Source: Bradyrhizobium tropiciagri
GTDB taxonomy: Bacteria; Pseudomonadota; Alphaproteobacteria; Rhizobiales; Xanthobacteraceae
Length of the DNA: 64,000 nt
NCBI RefSeq assembly: GCF_018130505.1
Contig: NZ_JAFCKH010000002.1
Span: forward strand, 558,001-622,000
Reading direction: 5' to 3'
The notes beneath the pieces were generated by a model that saw nothing but the letters and a program-made list of their open reading frames with translations, made no database searches and was not told the origin of the DNA. Shown in pieces: positions 1 through 10,799 of the stretch; position 1 is the first letter of the stretch, and each line of letters begins with the position of its first letter. Both the position numbers and the translations under genes were made by a program.

Positions 1-250
1 ACAGGCGGATCAGCACGATCGGATAATCGCGGTAGTGATCGGTGAAATAGAACACCTTGGGCTGGCGATCGAGCAGCATGTCGCGCTCGTCGGGCGGCAC
101 GCCCGGCATCACCAGGCTGTCGCCGTCCTCTTTCAGCCGCGCCAGCAGCTTCTTGCGCACCTTCAGCGCCGGTGTGCCGTAGGAGGTGCCGTCCTCGACC
201 TCGGGCCACGTCAGCGCGATGTGCCTGATGTCGTCGAAGGTCACGGCCAC
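1..250 (-). CDS. MmcQ/YjbR-like protein (3' end outside window)
   Basis: The reverse strand from a GTG at 250 (or the GTG at 244) reads without stops to the left edge. The translation begins VTFDDIRHIALTWPEV and continues with SYGTPALKVRKKLLARL, then ends in FYFTDHYRDYPIVLIRL at the edge. This matches the short MmcQ/YjbR (DUF419-like) family, compact proteins of about 110-130 residues with a CyaY-like fold and no firm biochemical role. About 83 residues are visible, so the C-terminal third is missing. It lies downstream of lepB on the same strand, separated by a palindromic repeat, so co-transcription is uncertain. Family call fairly sure; function unknown. Confidence 0.6.
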   Translation of the reverse strand, partial: MAVTFDDIRHIALTWPEVEDGTSYGTPALKVRKKLLARLKEDGDSLVMPGVPPDERDMLLDRQPKVFYFTDHYRDYPIVLIRL

Positions 251-266
251 CGCCCTCGCGAGAGCT

Positions 267-353
267 GTAGCCCGGATGGAGCGAAGCGCAATCCGGGACG
301 GTCTATCCGCGGTCAGAGCGGTCCCGGATTTCGCTTCGCTCCATCCGGGCTAC
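267..353. repeat. REP pair, stem class A (GTAGCCCGGATGG type)
   Basis: Two inverted copies of an imperfect palindrome. The left copy starts GTAGCCCGGATGGAGCGAAG and closes with ATCCGGG. The right copy is its reverse complement, ending CCATCCGGGCTAC. The same pair occurs at 2877-2966 and 35771-35855. The GTAG tetranucleotide followed by a hairpin is the hallmark of REP elements mobilised by RAYT transposases. Confidence 0.85.
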
Positions 354-372
354 GAAGCTACAAGACCTTGGC

Positions 373-1149
373 TCACTGCACCGAGGTGAAGAACCGGGCG
401 AGGCGGAAGCCGGAGAACCACGTGTAGATCGGCTGGCTGCGGATGCCCATGTCCCAGGACCCGACCACCGCGTCGGCGCGGCCGATCAGATTGTCGATCG
501 GCAGCAGGCCGACGCCGCCGTCGCGCACCGGCACGCGGCTGTCGGCGGAATTATCGCGGTTGTCGCCGAGCACGAACAGCTTGCCGGGCGGCACGGTCAC
601 TTCGGCGGTGTTGTCGAGCCGGCCGTTGTCGCGGATCTTGAAGATCGCGTGGCTGACGCCGTTCGGCAGCGTCTCGATATAGCGATTGGCGTCCTCGCCG
701 CCGCCGCGATCGTCTTCGGCGAAGCCGGTGCCGTCGGGCTTGAGCGCTGCCGGGCGGTCATTGATGAAGAGCTGGCCCTGCCGCATCTGGATGCGGTCGC
801 CGGGCAGTCCGACCACGCGCTTGACCCAGGCCTGCGAACGGTCGCCCGGCCAGCGGAACACGACCACATCGCCGCGCTTCGGTGTCTCGCCGAACACGCG
901 GCCGGTCTCCGGCAGCGTGATCTGGATCGGCAGCGAAGCCGCGCCGTAGCCATAGGGATATTTCGAGGCGACCAGCGCGTCGCCGATCAAGAGCGTCGGC
1001 TCCATCGAGCCTGACGGCACGTAGAACGGCTCGGCGATCGCGCCCTTGGCAAGGAACACGACGGCCACGATCGCAACCAGTTGTGCGGCCTGGCCGCGCC
1101 AGGTCGATTGCTTCGGCTTCGCCGTCGCCACCTCGTTTCCGCTGCTCAC
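373..1149 (-). CDS. lepB: Signal peptidase I
   Basis: Membrane-anchored serine peptidase that removes signal peptides from exported proteins at the periplasmic face (S26A family). A GTG start at 1149 gives 258 residues. One N-terminal membrane segment lies at about 21-39. The catalytic serine is in PSGSMEPT (Ser48) and the general-base lysine in WVKRVVGLPGDRI (Lys110). Box E is GDNRDNSADSR. A longer reading upstream is open but runs into tldD. The GTG has a GGAGG about 9 bases upstream and overlaps the tldD stop as TAGTG, so translational coupling with tldD is likely. Length and motifs are normal for rhizobial LepB. Confidence 0.95.
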   Translation of the reverse strand: MSSGNEVATAKPKQSTWRGQAAQLVAIVAVVFLAKGAIAEPFYVPSGSMEPTLLIGDALVASKYPYGYGAASLPIQITLPETGRVFGETPKRGDVVVFRWPGDRSQAWVKRVVGLPGDRIQMRQGQLFINDRPAALKPDGTGFAEDDRGGGEDANRYIETLPNGVSHAIFKIRDNGRLDNTAEVTVPPGKLFVLGDNRDNSADSRVPVRDGGVGLLPIDNLIGRADAVVGSWDMGIRSQPIYTWFSGFRLARFFTSVQ

Positions 1150-2579
1150 TAGCCTGTTCCTCCGACCGTAATCCGTTCCATCCGCAACGTCGGCTGGCCG
1201 ACGCCGACCGGCACGCCCTGACCGTTCTTGCCGCAGGTGCCGATTCCCGTATCGAGCGCAAGATCGTTGCCGATCATGGTGATCCTGTGGAGATCGGTCG
1301 GCCCGTTGCCGATCAGCATGGCGCCCTTCAGCGGCGCGCCGAGCTTGCCGTCCTCGATCATGTAGGCCTCGGTGCACTGGAACACGTATTTGCCCGAGGT
1401 GATGTCGACCTGGCCGCCGCCGAAATTGGCGGCATACATGCCCTTCTTCACCGAGCTGATGATCTCGGCCGGGTCGCGGTCGCCCGACAGCATGTAGGTG
1501 TTGGTCATGCGCGGCATCGGCACATGGGCGTAGCTCTGCCGCCGGCCGTTGCCGGTCGGCTTCATGCCCATCAGGCGCGCGTTCTGGCGATCCTGCATGT
1601 AGCCGACCAGGATGCCGTCCTCGATCAGCACGGTGCGGTTGGTCGGCGTGCCCTCGTCGTCGATCGACAGCGAGCCACGGCGCGAGGCCATGGTGCCGTC
1701 ATCGACCACGGTGACGCCCTTGGCCGCGACCTGCTTGCCCATCAATCCCGCAAAGGCCGAGGTCTGCTTGCGGTTGAAGTCGCCCTCGAGCCCGTGGCCG
1801 ACGGCTTCATGCAGCATCACGCCGGGCCAGCCGGCGCCGAGCACCACATCCATCTCGCCGGCCGGCGCCGGCACCGATTCCAGGTTGACCAGCGCTTCGC
1901 GCAACGCGCCGTCGGCGGCGTCGCGCCAGGCCTTGGTCTCGATGAAGCGGGCATAGCCCTCGCGGCCGCCATAGCCCTTGCTGCCGCTCTCCTGCCGGTC
2001 GCCCTGGCCGGCGACCACGGAGATGTTGACGCGCACCAGCGGGCGGATGTCGCGATAGCTCTCGCCGTCCGGCCGCAGGATCTCGACCACCTGCCAGGTT
2101 GCGGTGAGGCTGGCGGAGACCTGCCGCACCCGCGGATCCTTGTCGCGGATATAGGCGTCGATCTCGCCGAGCAGTTTTACCTTCGCTTCGAAGCCGGGCG
2201 CATCGAGCGGGTTCTCGTCGCCATAGAGTTTGACGTTGGTGTGGGCCGGCGCCGCGGCGAAGCTGCCCGAATAGCCGCCGCGCACCGCAGCGACCGCGTC
2301 GGCCGCGCGGATCAGCGCCGGGATCGAGACGTCGGAGGAATGCGCATAGCCGACCGCGTCGTCCTTGACGGCGCGCAGGCCAAAGCCCTGCGAGGTGTCG
2401 TAGGTCGCCTGCTTCAGCCGGCCGTTGTCGAACACCAGCGCCTCGGTCTGCCCGAACTCCAGGAACAGCTCGCCGTCATCGGCGCCGGCAAGTCCGCGCG
2501 TCAGCTCGCGGCGAACGGCATCGCGGTCGAGATTGGCGCGGTCGAGCAGGGAGGTCGTGGCGGGATTGGTCATGGTCAC
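1149..2579 (-). CDS. tldD: Metalloprotease TldD
   Basis: Zinc peptidase subunit that with TldE/PmbA forms a heterodimeric protease degrading unfolded peptides; in enterobacteria the pair matures microcin B17 and CcdA is a substrate. The 476 residues carry the HExxxH zinc motif HEAVGHGLEGD (His257-His262), followed by a glycine-rich C-terminal region ending in GTCGKNGQGVPVGVGQPTLR, typical of the family. The ATG at 2579 gives the usual length. No tldE is visible in the window. lepB follows directly with a one-base overlap. The 416 bases upstream to the next gene hold only a REP pair. Confidence 0.95.
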   Translation of the reverse strand: MTMTNPATTSLLDRANLDRDAVRRELTRGLAGADDGELFLEFGQTEALVFDNGRLKQATYDTSQGFGLRAVKDDAVGYAHSSDVSIPALIRAADAVAAVRGGYSGSFAAAPAHTNVKLYGDENPLDAPGFEAKVKLLGEIDAYIRDKDPRVRQVSASLTATWQVVEILRPDGESYRDIRPLVRVNISVVAGQGDRQESGSKGYGGREGYARFIETKAWRDAADGALREALVNLESVPAPAGEMDVVLGAGWPGVMLHEAVGHGLEGDFNRKQTSAFAGLMGKQVAAKGVTVVDDGTMASRRGSLSIDDEGTPTNRTVLIEDGILVGYMQDRQNARLMGMKPTGNGRRQSYAHVPMPRMTNTYMLSGDRDPAEIISSVKKGMYAANFGGGQVDITSGKYVFQCTEAYMIEDGKLGAPLKGAMLIGNGPTDLHRITMIGNDLALDTGIGTCGKNGQGVPVGVGQPTLRMERITVGGTG

Positions 2580-2876
2580 TCCGAAGCAGTGCGAGGTCCT
2601 GCCATCCTTGCCCGAAGCGCAGCTGAACGCCAGTGGGGGAACCTGCAGCCAGGATTTCCGGCGATTGAAGCAGAGATGAGCGGCAAACTCACCTTACAAC
2701 CCGGAAATCTGCGGCTGCCGGCCCCGCTTCGGGACCCGGACGGCGACTTCAAAAGATAGTGTGCGCACCGGTCAACCGGGAGAGGCGGCAGCCGTGCCGA
2801 CGATCGTGTCAGCCCGCCGCGGTCTTCACCTTGTCGTCACCGATTTTGTCGTCATCGGGCGACGATCCGGGACGCC

Positions 2877-2966
2877 GTAGCCCGGATGGAGCGAAGCGCA
2901 ATCCGGGGGCAGTCTCTCACGCGGCGAACGCCGTTCCCGGATTACGCTGCGCTCCATCCGGGCTAC
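2877..2966. repeat. REP pair, stem class A
   Basis: Second copy of the pair seen at 267-353: a left GTAGCCCGGATGGAGCGAAG hairpin and the inverted copy ending CCATCCGGGCTAC, separated by about 25 unrelated bases. It occupies the gap 2580-2995 between the tldD start and the end of the IalB-like gene. Nothing else recognisable was seen in that gap. Confidence 0.85.
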
Positions 2967-2995
2967 GGAGCGTGTTTTTATGACTATATTCCGCA

Positions 2996-3529
2996 CTAGG
3001 GCAATTTGTCATAGCCCTCGGACAGCCCGTTCAGGCTGAGCGGAAAGCCGATACCCTCCTCCGGCGTTTCGAAGATAATGAACGTCGCGGTCTTGGCGTT
3101 CTTGAGCTGGCCGAGCAGCTTGTCGTCCATCACGACCTCCGCCACGCAGCCGTTCGGCAGGCAGCGCACGAATCCGGCGCGGCCGACGTCCTGATTGTCG
3201 AGCTTCAGGCCGAGGCCGGAGGGTAGAAGCACGCCGAGCGGCGCGACCACGCGCATCAAGCGGCTCTTCTGGTCGGCGGTTTTGAGCACGATCACGGTCA
3301 GCCCGGCATTGGAGCGGTCTTCCGCCACAACGCTCTGAATCAGCGCGCACTGCTCGCTTTGCGCGCCCGGCGGCGTATCGCAGCGGATTTGCCAGTCACC
3401 ATGCACCGAGCGGACCGCGCCCTGCGCGTTTGCCGCCTGCGTCAGGCCGAGCAGGCACGCGGCCACAACCAGGCTGCCGAGCCAGCCCGGCAGTATGGGA
3501 CGTCTTGCCTGAATGTACGAAGCGCCCAT
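2996..3529 (-). CDS. IalB-family secreted protein (invasion associated locus B)
   Basis: A 177-residue protein whose N-terminus is a signal peptide with a hydrophobic core near 17-30 and a likely cut after AANA at about 35. The mature part starts with GDWQIRCDTPPGAQSEQCAL, the typical opening of IalB proteins, and a second cysteine pair is in VRCLPNGCVAEV. IalB was named for erythrocyte invasion in Bartonella; in rhizobia the role is unknown and the protein is probably periplasmic. The ATG at 3529 is chosen because the 18 codons before it lack signal-peptide character. It diverges from the cta cluster across a 580-base gap. Confidence 0.8.
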   Translation of the reverse strand: MGASYIQARRPILPGWLGSLVVAACLLGLTQAANAQGAVRSVHGDWQIRCDTPPGAQSEQCALIQSVVAEDRSNAGLTVIVLKTADQKSRLMRVVAPLGVLLPSGLGLKLDNQDVGRAGFVRCLPNGCVAEVVMDDKLLGQLKNAKTATFIIFETPEEGIGFPLSLNGLSEGYDKLP

Positions 3530-3635
3530 CCGGGTCGATCCTCTGAATAAGTTGGGTCCGGCCGTTCCGGCCGCCGGTAGCACGCTCGATCATAACGCGC
3601 TTCAAGGATCGCATCATGATCTCATCTACTTGTTT

Positions 3636-3683
3636 GAGCATGATCTTTCGGAGAACCGGTCTCCGCTGTTCCGGACCATGCTC
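3636..3683. repeat. Palindromic intergenic element in the ctaC upstream gap
   Basis: Imperfect inverted repeat opening with GAGCATGATC and closing with GGACCATGCTC, with GGAGAACCGGTCTCC at its centre. It resembles a dispersed intergenic repeat of Bradyrhizobium genomes. It sits in the 583-base gap 3530-4112 between the IalB-like gene and ctaC. The rest of that gap must hold the cta promoter, but no convincing -35/-10 or regulator box was recognised. Confidence 0.55.
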
Positions 3684-4112
3684 GAAAGCCGACTGATACC
3701 GCAATGACGGCGCCTTGAAGGCGATCTTGCAGCCATTCCCGCGCCGGATTGGGGCGCCCCGTCGCGAATCAAGTTCCTCCGGGGTGCCCCGCATGTGGGT
3801 ACATCCGGTAATCCGCCTGTCAACTGCGTGCGGCATTGTTTCGGAGACTTTCGCTTGATTTTGCGGGAAAAATTGAGGTCGGCAGGTTAGCCACGCGCGC
3901 ATGGCTTGCGGCCCCACTACTGCATTGCGAGCGCCTGCGAATTATGGTTTGAGAGGCTGGATTTCGACGCGTTCTAGCGATCTGGCTCCCGTACCCACCT
4001 TGACTCGACGACGGGTACGACCGGGTAGGCCGTTTGGCAGGGCGGATCGTGCCGTATTTCCGGCCAGGGCGCCGGGAATGCGTTGGGGAAATATCTAGGG
4101 AGCGCGAGCGGC

Positions 4113-4952
4113 ATGAAGATGTCGATTGGCCGGATGGGCCGACAATTGCTGGGATTTGCGGTGGCGGGCATGGCGTGTGTCGCCGCAGGGTCGGCATCCG
4201 CCGAATTGGGGCAGCCGGCGCCGTGGGAGCACACGCTGCAGGAAGCCGCGACCCCGGTGATGGAAAACATCATCTGGTTTCACAACTTCCTGCTGGTGCT
4301 GATCACCGTCATCACGCTGTTCGTGCTGGCGCTGCTCGTCATCGTGGTGATGAAGTTCAACGCCAAGGCCAACCCGGTCCCCTCCAAGACCACCCACAAC
4401 ACCCTGATCGAGGTGGCGTGGACGCTGATTCCGGTGCTGATCCTGGTCGGCATCGCGGTGCCGTCGTTCCGCCTGTTGTTCCTCGAGCTCGACGTGCCGA
4501 AGCCGGATCTCACGGTGAAGGTCACCGGCAAGCAGTGGTACTGGTCCTACGCTTACCCGGATAACGGCAAGTTCGAATTCGACTCGCTGCTCGACAAGGA
4601 CAAGCAGCCCCGTCTGCTCGGCGTCGACAACGAGATGGTCGTCCCGGTCAACAAGGTGGTGCGGATTCAGACCACCGGCGCCGACGTGATTCACTCCTTT
4701 GCGGTGCCGGCCTTCGGCGTGAAGATCGACTCGATCCCCGGCCGCCTCAACGAGAGCTGGTTCAAGGCCACCAAGACCGGCATGTTCTACGGCCAGTGCT
4801 CGGAATTGTGCGGCAAGGACCACGCCTTCATGCCGATCGCGGTCAGGGTCGTCAGCGACCAGGAATTCGCGACCTGGGTGGAAGGTGCGAAGAAGAAGTT
4901 TGCGACCAACCCGGCGAATACCTACGCCTCGGCTGGTGAGGCGGCGCAGTAG
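4113..4952 (+). CDS. ctaC: Cytochrome c oxidase subunit II
   Basis: Carries the CuA centre of the aa3-type oxidase and accepts electrons from cytochrome c on the periplasmic side. With the ATG at 4113 it has 279 residues: a signal peptide ending near SASA, two membrane helices, then a cupredoxin domain. The aromatic electron-entry patch is QWYWSY. CuA ligands are visible as His194 (HSFAVP), Cys229 and Cys233 (CSELC), His237 and Met240. The in-frame ATG at 4083 is less likely because the signal peptide begins properly at MKMSIGRM. First gene of the cta cluster, 83 bases before ctaD. Confidence 0.95.
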   Translation: MKMSIGRMGRQLLGFAVAGMACVAAGSASAELGQPAPWEHTLQEAATPVMENIIWFHNFLLVLITVITLFVLALLVIVVMKFNAKANPVPSKTTHNTLIEVAWTLIPVLILVGIAVPSFRLLFLELDVPKPDLTVKVTGKQWYWSYAYPDNGKFEFDSLLDKDKQPRLLGVDNEMVVPVNKVVRIQTTGADVIHSFAVPAFGVKIDSIPGRLNESWFKATKTGMFYGQCSELCGKDHAFMPIAVRVVSDQEFATWVEGAKKKFATNPANTYASAGEAAQ

Positions 4953-4984
4953 GCTCAAGGCCGACCGCGCGATTGGAAGAATAA

Positions 4985-6652
<1,668 letters not shown>

Positions 6653-6715
6653 TTCAACGAACGCGCGGCGCACCCCAAGGTACGCCGTGCCTCTTGAGAG
6701 AAGTGAGACCTGATC

Positions 6716-7654
6716 TTGTCGGTTGTCGATCACAACGCCATTGAGTTGCCCCGGATCTCCGAGGCCGAAGTGGGCGACTACATCGCGTTGCTCAAGCCGC
6801 GCGTGATGTCGCTGGTGATCTTCACCGCGCTGGTCGGGCTGATGATCGCGCCGGTGCACGTCCATCCGGTGCTGGCCTTCACCTCGATCCTCTGCATCGC
6901 GGTCGGCGCCGGCGCCTCCGGTGCGCTCAACATGGCCTATGAGGGCGATGTCGACGCACTGATGACGCGCACCGCCAACCGGCCGATCCCGCGCGGCCGC
7001 ATCACCCAGGCCGAGGCCGCCGCGTTCGGCATCACGCTCGCCTTCTTCTCGGTGATGACGCTCGGCATTCTCGTCAACTGGGTGGCAGGCGCGCTGCTTG
7101 CCTTCACCATCTTCTTCTATGCCGTGATCTACACGATGTGGCTGAAGCGCTGGACCGCGCAGAACATCGTGATCGGCGGCGCCGCCGGCGCGCTGCCGCC
7201 GGTGGTGGCGTGGGCCGCGGCGACCGGCTCGCTCTCGGTGGAGCCGATCCTTTTGTTCCTGATCATCTTCTTCTGGACCCCGCCGCATTTCTGGGCGCTG
7301 GCGCTGTTCCGCAGCGACGACTATGCGCGAGCCGGCATTCCGATGCTGCCGGTCGTCGCCGGTCCCGACGCGACACGGCTGCAGATCCTGCTCTACACCG
7401 TCGTGCTGGTCGCGGTCGCGCTGGCACCTTGGCCGCTCGGCTATTTCGACGCGATCTACGGCGTCACCTCGCTGGTGCTGGGCGCCGGCATGCTGTGGCT
7501 GGCCGTCGAGGTCTATCGCCACCGTGAGGGCACGGCTGCCAATCGCGCCACCCGCCGGCTGTTCGCATTCTCCATCCTTTATCTGTTCGCGCTGTTCGCC
7601 GTCCTCCTCGCCGAGGTCGTGATCCGCGCGATCGCGCCTGTCATCATCGGGTAG
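6716..7654 (+). CDS. ctaB: Protoheme IX farnesyltransferase (heme O synthase)
   Basis: UbiA-family prenyltransferase that adds a farnesyl chain to heme B, making heme O for cytochrome oxidase. The 312-residue integral membrane protein has about nine helices. The prenyl-diphosphate/Mg motif is in [19 protein letters not shown], and the second loop has [14 protein letters not shown], diagnostic of CtaB. The start is an uncommon TTG at 6716, preceded by a purine-rich GAGAGAAGTGAG stretch; the next in-frame ATG would cut off part of the first helix. Third gene in the cta cluster. Confidence 0.95.
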   Translation: MSVVDHNAIELPRISEAEVGDYIALLKPRVMSLVIFTALVGLMIAPVHVHPVLAFTSILCIAVGAGASGALNMAYEGDVDALMTRTANRPIPRGRITQAEAAAFGITLAFFSVMTLGILVNWVAGALLAFTIFFYAVIYTMWLKRWTAQNIVIGGAAGALPPVVAWAAATGSLSVEPILLFLIIFFWTPPHFWALALFRSDDYARAGIPMLPVVAGPDATRLQILLYTVVLVAVALAPWPLGYFDAIYGVTSLVLGAGMLWLAVEVYRHREGTAANRATRRLFAFSILYLFALFAVLLAEVVIRAIAPVIIG

Positions 7655-7683
7655 GGGACACGATGGGGGCGCAAGGGATAGCA

Positions 7684-7848
7684 ATGGACGACAAACGCGA
7701 ACCAGAAGGCATCGTCCTCACCGAGGCGCAACTCCGGAGCCGCCGCCAGCGCTCGGTCGCCATCGCGCTCGCGCTCGGCATCCTGGTCGTGCTGTTCTTC
7801 GCGGTCACCATCGTCAAGGGGCCGGCCGTGCTGGTGCGGCCGCTATGA
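7684..7848 (+). CDS. Small single-span membrane protein of the cox cluster (CoxF-like)
   Basis: A 54-residue protein with a charged N-terminus ([17 protein letters not shown]), an Arg-rich stretch RSRRQR and one membrane helix ([20 protein letters not shown]). Small proteins of this layout sit between ctaB and ctaG in many rhizobial cox clusters and are often named CoxF; a role in assembly is presumed, not shown. The ATG at 7684 has an AAGGGA Shine-Dalgarno 6 bases upstream, preferred over the ATG at 7663. The stop overlaps the ctaG start in an ATGA. Confidence 0.8.
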   Translation: MDDKREPEGIVLTEAQLRSRRQRSVAIALALGILVVLFFAVTIVKGPAVLVRPL

Positions 7849-8510
7849 GCGAGATGGCGAACCAGCCCCCCACACAGGATCCGAACGGCGAGGGCGCCGC
7901 GCGCCAGCGCACCGAGGTCACGCGCCGCACGCTGACGCGCGATGCAGTAGTCGCCTCGATCTGCGGTTTCGTCGTGGTGCTGATGGTCGGCGCGTCCTAC
8001 GCCGCGGTGCCGTTCTACAACTGGTTTTGCCGCACCACCGGCTTCAACGGCACCACCCAGGTCGCGACCTCGGCGCCGACGGAAGCGCCGCTCGATCGCA
8101 CCATCGCCGTCAGCTTCGATTCCAACGTCGCGCCCGGCCTGCCCTGGAAGTTCGAGCCGGAGCAGAACACGATCGACGTCAAGATCGGCCAGGTGGTCAC
8201 GGTCTACTACACCGTCACCAACCAGTCGGCGCGCACCACGACCGGCCAGGCGTCCTACAACGTCGCGCCGCTGACGGTCGGAGCCTACTTCCAGAAGATC
8301 AACTGCTTCTGCTTCACCGAGCAGACCATGGCGCCGGGCGAGAAGCGCGAGATGGCCGTGGTGTTCTATGTCGATCCGGCGCTGGCGAAAGACAGCGAGA
8401 ACGACACGCTGAAGACGATCACTTTGTCCTACACCTTCTTCCCGGTGCGCGATGCTGCGCCGAAGCCGGTGGCGGCGGGCGAGGCGGATCAGCGCAAGGG
8501 CAATTTGTGA
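7845..8510 (+). CDS. ctaG: Cytochrome c oxidase assembly protein CtaG (Cox11-type)
   Basis: Membrane-anchored copper chaperone that delivers copper to the CuB site of subunit I. The 221 residues have a cytoplasmic N-terminus, one membrane helix at about 40-60 ending in [16 protein letters not shown], and a periplasmic immunoglobulin-like domain. The copper-binding pair is in INCFCFTEQ (Cys154, Cys156), the signature of Cox11. It is coupled to the preceding small ORF by ATGA. The C-terminus after FPV is a poorly conserved Ala/Pro tail. Confidence 0.95.
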   Translation: MSEMANQPPTQDPNGEGAARQRTEVTRRTLTRDAVVASICGFVVVLMVGASYAAVPFYNWFCRTTGFNGTTQVATSAPTEAPLDRTIAVSFDSNVAPGLPWKFEPEQNTIDVKIGQVVTVYYTVTNQSARTTTGQASYNVAPLTVGAYFQKINCFCFTEQTMAPGEKREMAVVFYVDPALAKDSENDTLKTITLSYTFFPVRDAAPKPVAAGEADQRKGNL

Positions 8511-8616
8511 TGCGGGCATGATCGGCGCGAACGCGGGGCGGTTGCGCGGGATCATGGTCGAGAGATAACGATGAGAGTTAAGACGTGCCTTGCGGCACGC
8601 GAATGGAGAGGCGGCA

Positions 8617-9513
8617 ATGGCTGAGGCGCACGTCAAGCATCACGACTACCATCTGGTCGATCCGAGCCCGTGGCCGGTGGTCGGCTCGGTGTCGGCCTTC
8701 ATCATGGCGCTCGGCGCGATCGGCTGGATGCATCACATGTACTCCGGCGCCCCGATCGTGTTCGGCATCGGCACCATCGGCGTGCTCTACACCATGGCGA
8801 GCTGGTGGGGCGACGTGATCAAGGAAGCCCAGTACAAGGGCGACCACACCCGCGTGGTGCAGATCAGCCACCGCTATGGCATGATCCTGTTCATCGCCTC
8901 CGAGGTGATGTTCTTCGTCGCCTGGTTCTGGGCGTTCTTCAATTCAGCGCTGTTCCCGGCCGACGCAGTGCATGCCACGCGCGATGCGGTGTTCGGCTGC
9001 GGTCCCGGCACGGCGATGGGCGCTTGCAGCGTCCCCGGCACCTGGCCGCCGAAGGGCATCGAGACCTTCGACCCCTGGCATCTGCCGCTGCTCAATACGC
9101 TGCTGCTCTTGACCTCGGGCACCACGGTGACCTGGGCGCATCACGCGCTGCTGGAGGGCGACCGCCAGGGCCTCAAGCAGGGCTTGATCCTGACCGTCAT
9201 CCTCGGCGCCTGCTTTACCTGCGTGCAGGCCTATGAGTACGCCCACGCGACGTTCTCGTTCGGCGGCAACGTGTACGGCTCGACCTTCTTCATGGCGACC
9301 GGGTTCCACGGCTTTCACGTGCTGGTTGGTACCATCTTCCTGTTGGTCTGCCTGTTCCGCGCCTATGCCGGCCACTTCACGCCGAAGCAGCACCTCGGCT
9401 TCGAGTTCGCCGCCTGGTACTGGCATTTCGTCGACGTGGTCTGGCTGTTCCTGTTCGTCTGCATCTACGTGTGGGGCCGCGGCGCCGAAGCCATGGCGCA
9501 CGGCGCGCACTGA
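8617..9513 (+). CDS. ctaE: Cytochrome c oxidase subunit III
   Basis: Seven-helix subunit that stabilises the aa3 oxidase core and supports proton uptake. The ATG at 8617 gives 298 residues beginning [20 protein letters not shown], with GAGAGGCGG as ribosome site; the ATG at 8590 is in poor context. Typical motifs are [26 protein letters not shown] and the C-terminal [17 protein letters not shown] loop insertion rich in Gly and Cys ([20 protein letters not shown]) is normal in alphaproteobacteria. A hairpin terminator follows. Confidence 0.96.
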   Translation: MAEAHVKHHDYHLVDPSPWPVVGSVSAFIMALGAIGWMHHMYSGAPIVFGIGTIGVLYTMASWWGDVIKEAQYKGDHTRVVQISHRYGMILFIASEVMFFVAWFWAFFNSALFPADAVHATRDAVFGCGPGTAMGACSVPGTWPPKGIETFDPWHLPLLNTLLLLTSGTTVTWAHHALLEGDRQGLKQGLILTVILGACFTCVQAYEYAHATFSFGGNVYGSTFFMATGFHGFHVLVGTIFLLVCLFRAYAGHFTPKQHLGFEFAAWYWHFVDVVWLFLFVCIYVWGRGAEAMAHGAH

Positions 9514-9533
9514 CCGCACCTCCGACGTGCTAA

Positions 9534-9567
9534 GAGGGGGCGGCCGAACGGCCGCCCCTTTTGCTTT
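9534..9567 (+). terminator. Rho-independent terminator after ctaE
   Basis: The stem GGGGCGGCC / GGCCGCCCC, with the four-base loop GAAC, is followed by TTTTGCTTTT. It separates ctaE from the DUF983 gene, so DUF983 and SURF1 may be read only by read-through or from their own promoter. Confidence 0.8.
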
Positions 9568-9590
9568 TGAGCGCTCCAACAAGAGAACCG

Positions 9591-9977
9591 ATGACCGAGC
9601 CCCTGCCCACCGTGACCCAGAGCGCCGTGCGCGGCATCGCCTGCCGCTGCCCGCGCTGCGGCAAGGGCAGACTGTATGCGGGCTTCCTGACGCTGGCGCC
9701 GGCCTGCGAGAATTGCGGCCTCGACTACGCCTTCATCGATGCGGGCGACGGCCCGGCGGTCTTCATCATCATGCTGGCCGGCGCCATCGTGGTTGCGGCG
9801 GCGCTGATCGTCGAGGTGAAGTACCAGCCGCCGTTCTGGGTTCATGCGGCGCTGTGGCTGCCGCTGATCGTGGTGACCACGATCCTGCCGCTGCGTTCGA
9901 TGAAAGCGCTCCTGATCGCGCTGCAATTCCACCACAAGGCGGCCGAAGGCCAGTTGATCCAGCGCGAACCGAAATAA
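9591..9977 (+). CDS. DUF983 family membrane protein
   Basis: A 128-residue protein with an N-terminal zinc-ribbon (CRCPRCGKGRLYAG, then CENCGLDYAF) and two membrane helices in FIIMLAGAIVVAAALIV and the following hydrophobic segment. DUF983 proteins commonly sit between ctaE and SURF1 in alphaproteobacteria and are suspected to help oxidase biogenesis; no activity is established. The ATG at 9591 is preferred, since codons before it lie in the ctaE terminator. The SURF1 start follows the stop with no gap. Confidence 0.85.
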   Translation: MTEPLPTVTQSAVRGIACRCPRCGKGRLYAGFLTLAPACENCGLDYAFIDAGDGPAVFIIMLAGAIVVAAALIVEVKYQPPFWVHAALWLPLIVVTTILPLRSMKALLIALQFHHKAAEGQLIQREPK

Positions 9978-10736
9978 ATGAACGACACAGCAACCCGCCG
10001 GCCGAGTGCCGCCGGCTTCGGCATCTTCACCCTGATCCTGATCGCGGTCTGTATCTGCCTCGGCGTCTGGCAGTTGCAGCGCCGGGTCCAGAAGCACGCG
10101 CTGATCGCGACGCTCGAGACCAAACTGGCAGCCGCGCCCGAGGTGATGCCGCCGCCGTCGGCCTGGCCGACGACGACATCCGAGAAGGATGAATTCCGCC
10201 GCGTCACCCTCACCGCCACCTATGCGAAGCTGCCGGACGCCATGGTCTACAGCTCCGGTTCCGCGGTGCGCGACGACATCGCCGGCCCAGGCACCTGGGC
10301 GTTCCTGCCGGCGAAGCTCTCGAGCGGCGAGACCGTCGTGATCAACACGGGCTTCGTGCAGAACACGATGCAGGACCGCGCCTTCGAGGATCGCGTCACC
10401 GGGCGCCTCGTCACCGGCGAACCCGTCGCGCTCTCGGGCTACATCCGGTTTCCCGAGCCGCCGGGCCGGCTGACGCCGAAGCCGGATGCCGCGAAGCGGC
10501 TGTGGTTCTCGCGCGATCACCGCGCGATGGCGCAGGCGCTCGGCTGGGGTGAGGTCGCGCCGTTCTACATCGATCTGGAAACGCCGGTGCCGGACAGCGG
10601 CACGCCGAAGCCGGGCCCACTCAAGGTGCGTCTCAAGGACGACCACATGCAGTACGCAATCACCTGGTTCTCGCTCGCCGCCGCCGTCACCATTGCCTTC
10701 GGCCTATGGTGGCGCGGCCAGCGGCGGAAGGCGTAG
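9978..10736 (+). CDS. SURF1 family protein, cytochrome oxidase assembly
   Basis: Inner-membrane protein needed for heme a insertion into subunit I. The 252 residues show the SURF1 plan: a helix at about 14-31 (FGIFTLILIAVCICLGVWQL), a large periplasmic domain and a second helix near 226-246 (ITWFSLAAAVTIAFGLWW). The family motif GxWQLxR is present as GVWQLQRRVQK, and VINTGFVQ matches the conserved VNRGWV-type strand. It starts directly after the DUF983 stop, so the two are likely one transcript. Last gene of the cox cluster. Confidence 0.93.
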   Translation: MNDTATRRPSAAGFGIFTLILIAVCICLGVWQLQRRVQKHALIATLETKLAAAPEVMPPPSAWPTTTSEKDEFRRVTLTATYAKLPDAMVYSSGSAVRDDIAGPGTWAFLPAKLSSGETVVINTGFVQNTMQDRAFEDRVTGRLVTGEPVALSGYIRFPEPPGRLTPKPDAAKRLWFSRDHRAMAQALGWGEVAPFYIDLETPVPDSGTPKPGPLKVRLKDDHMQYAITWFSLAAAVTIAFGLWWRGQRRKA

Positions 10737-10799
10737 CGCCGTCTTGAGACAATCGTGCTGCAAGCAGTTACGGCGCGCGTGCCTTGCTCCACGCCCCGC

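Noticed and set aside
1083-2759. 558-residue open frame opposite tldD
   Set aside because: It is a shadow of tldD. TldD carries the zinc motif and the right length.
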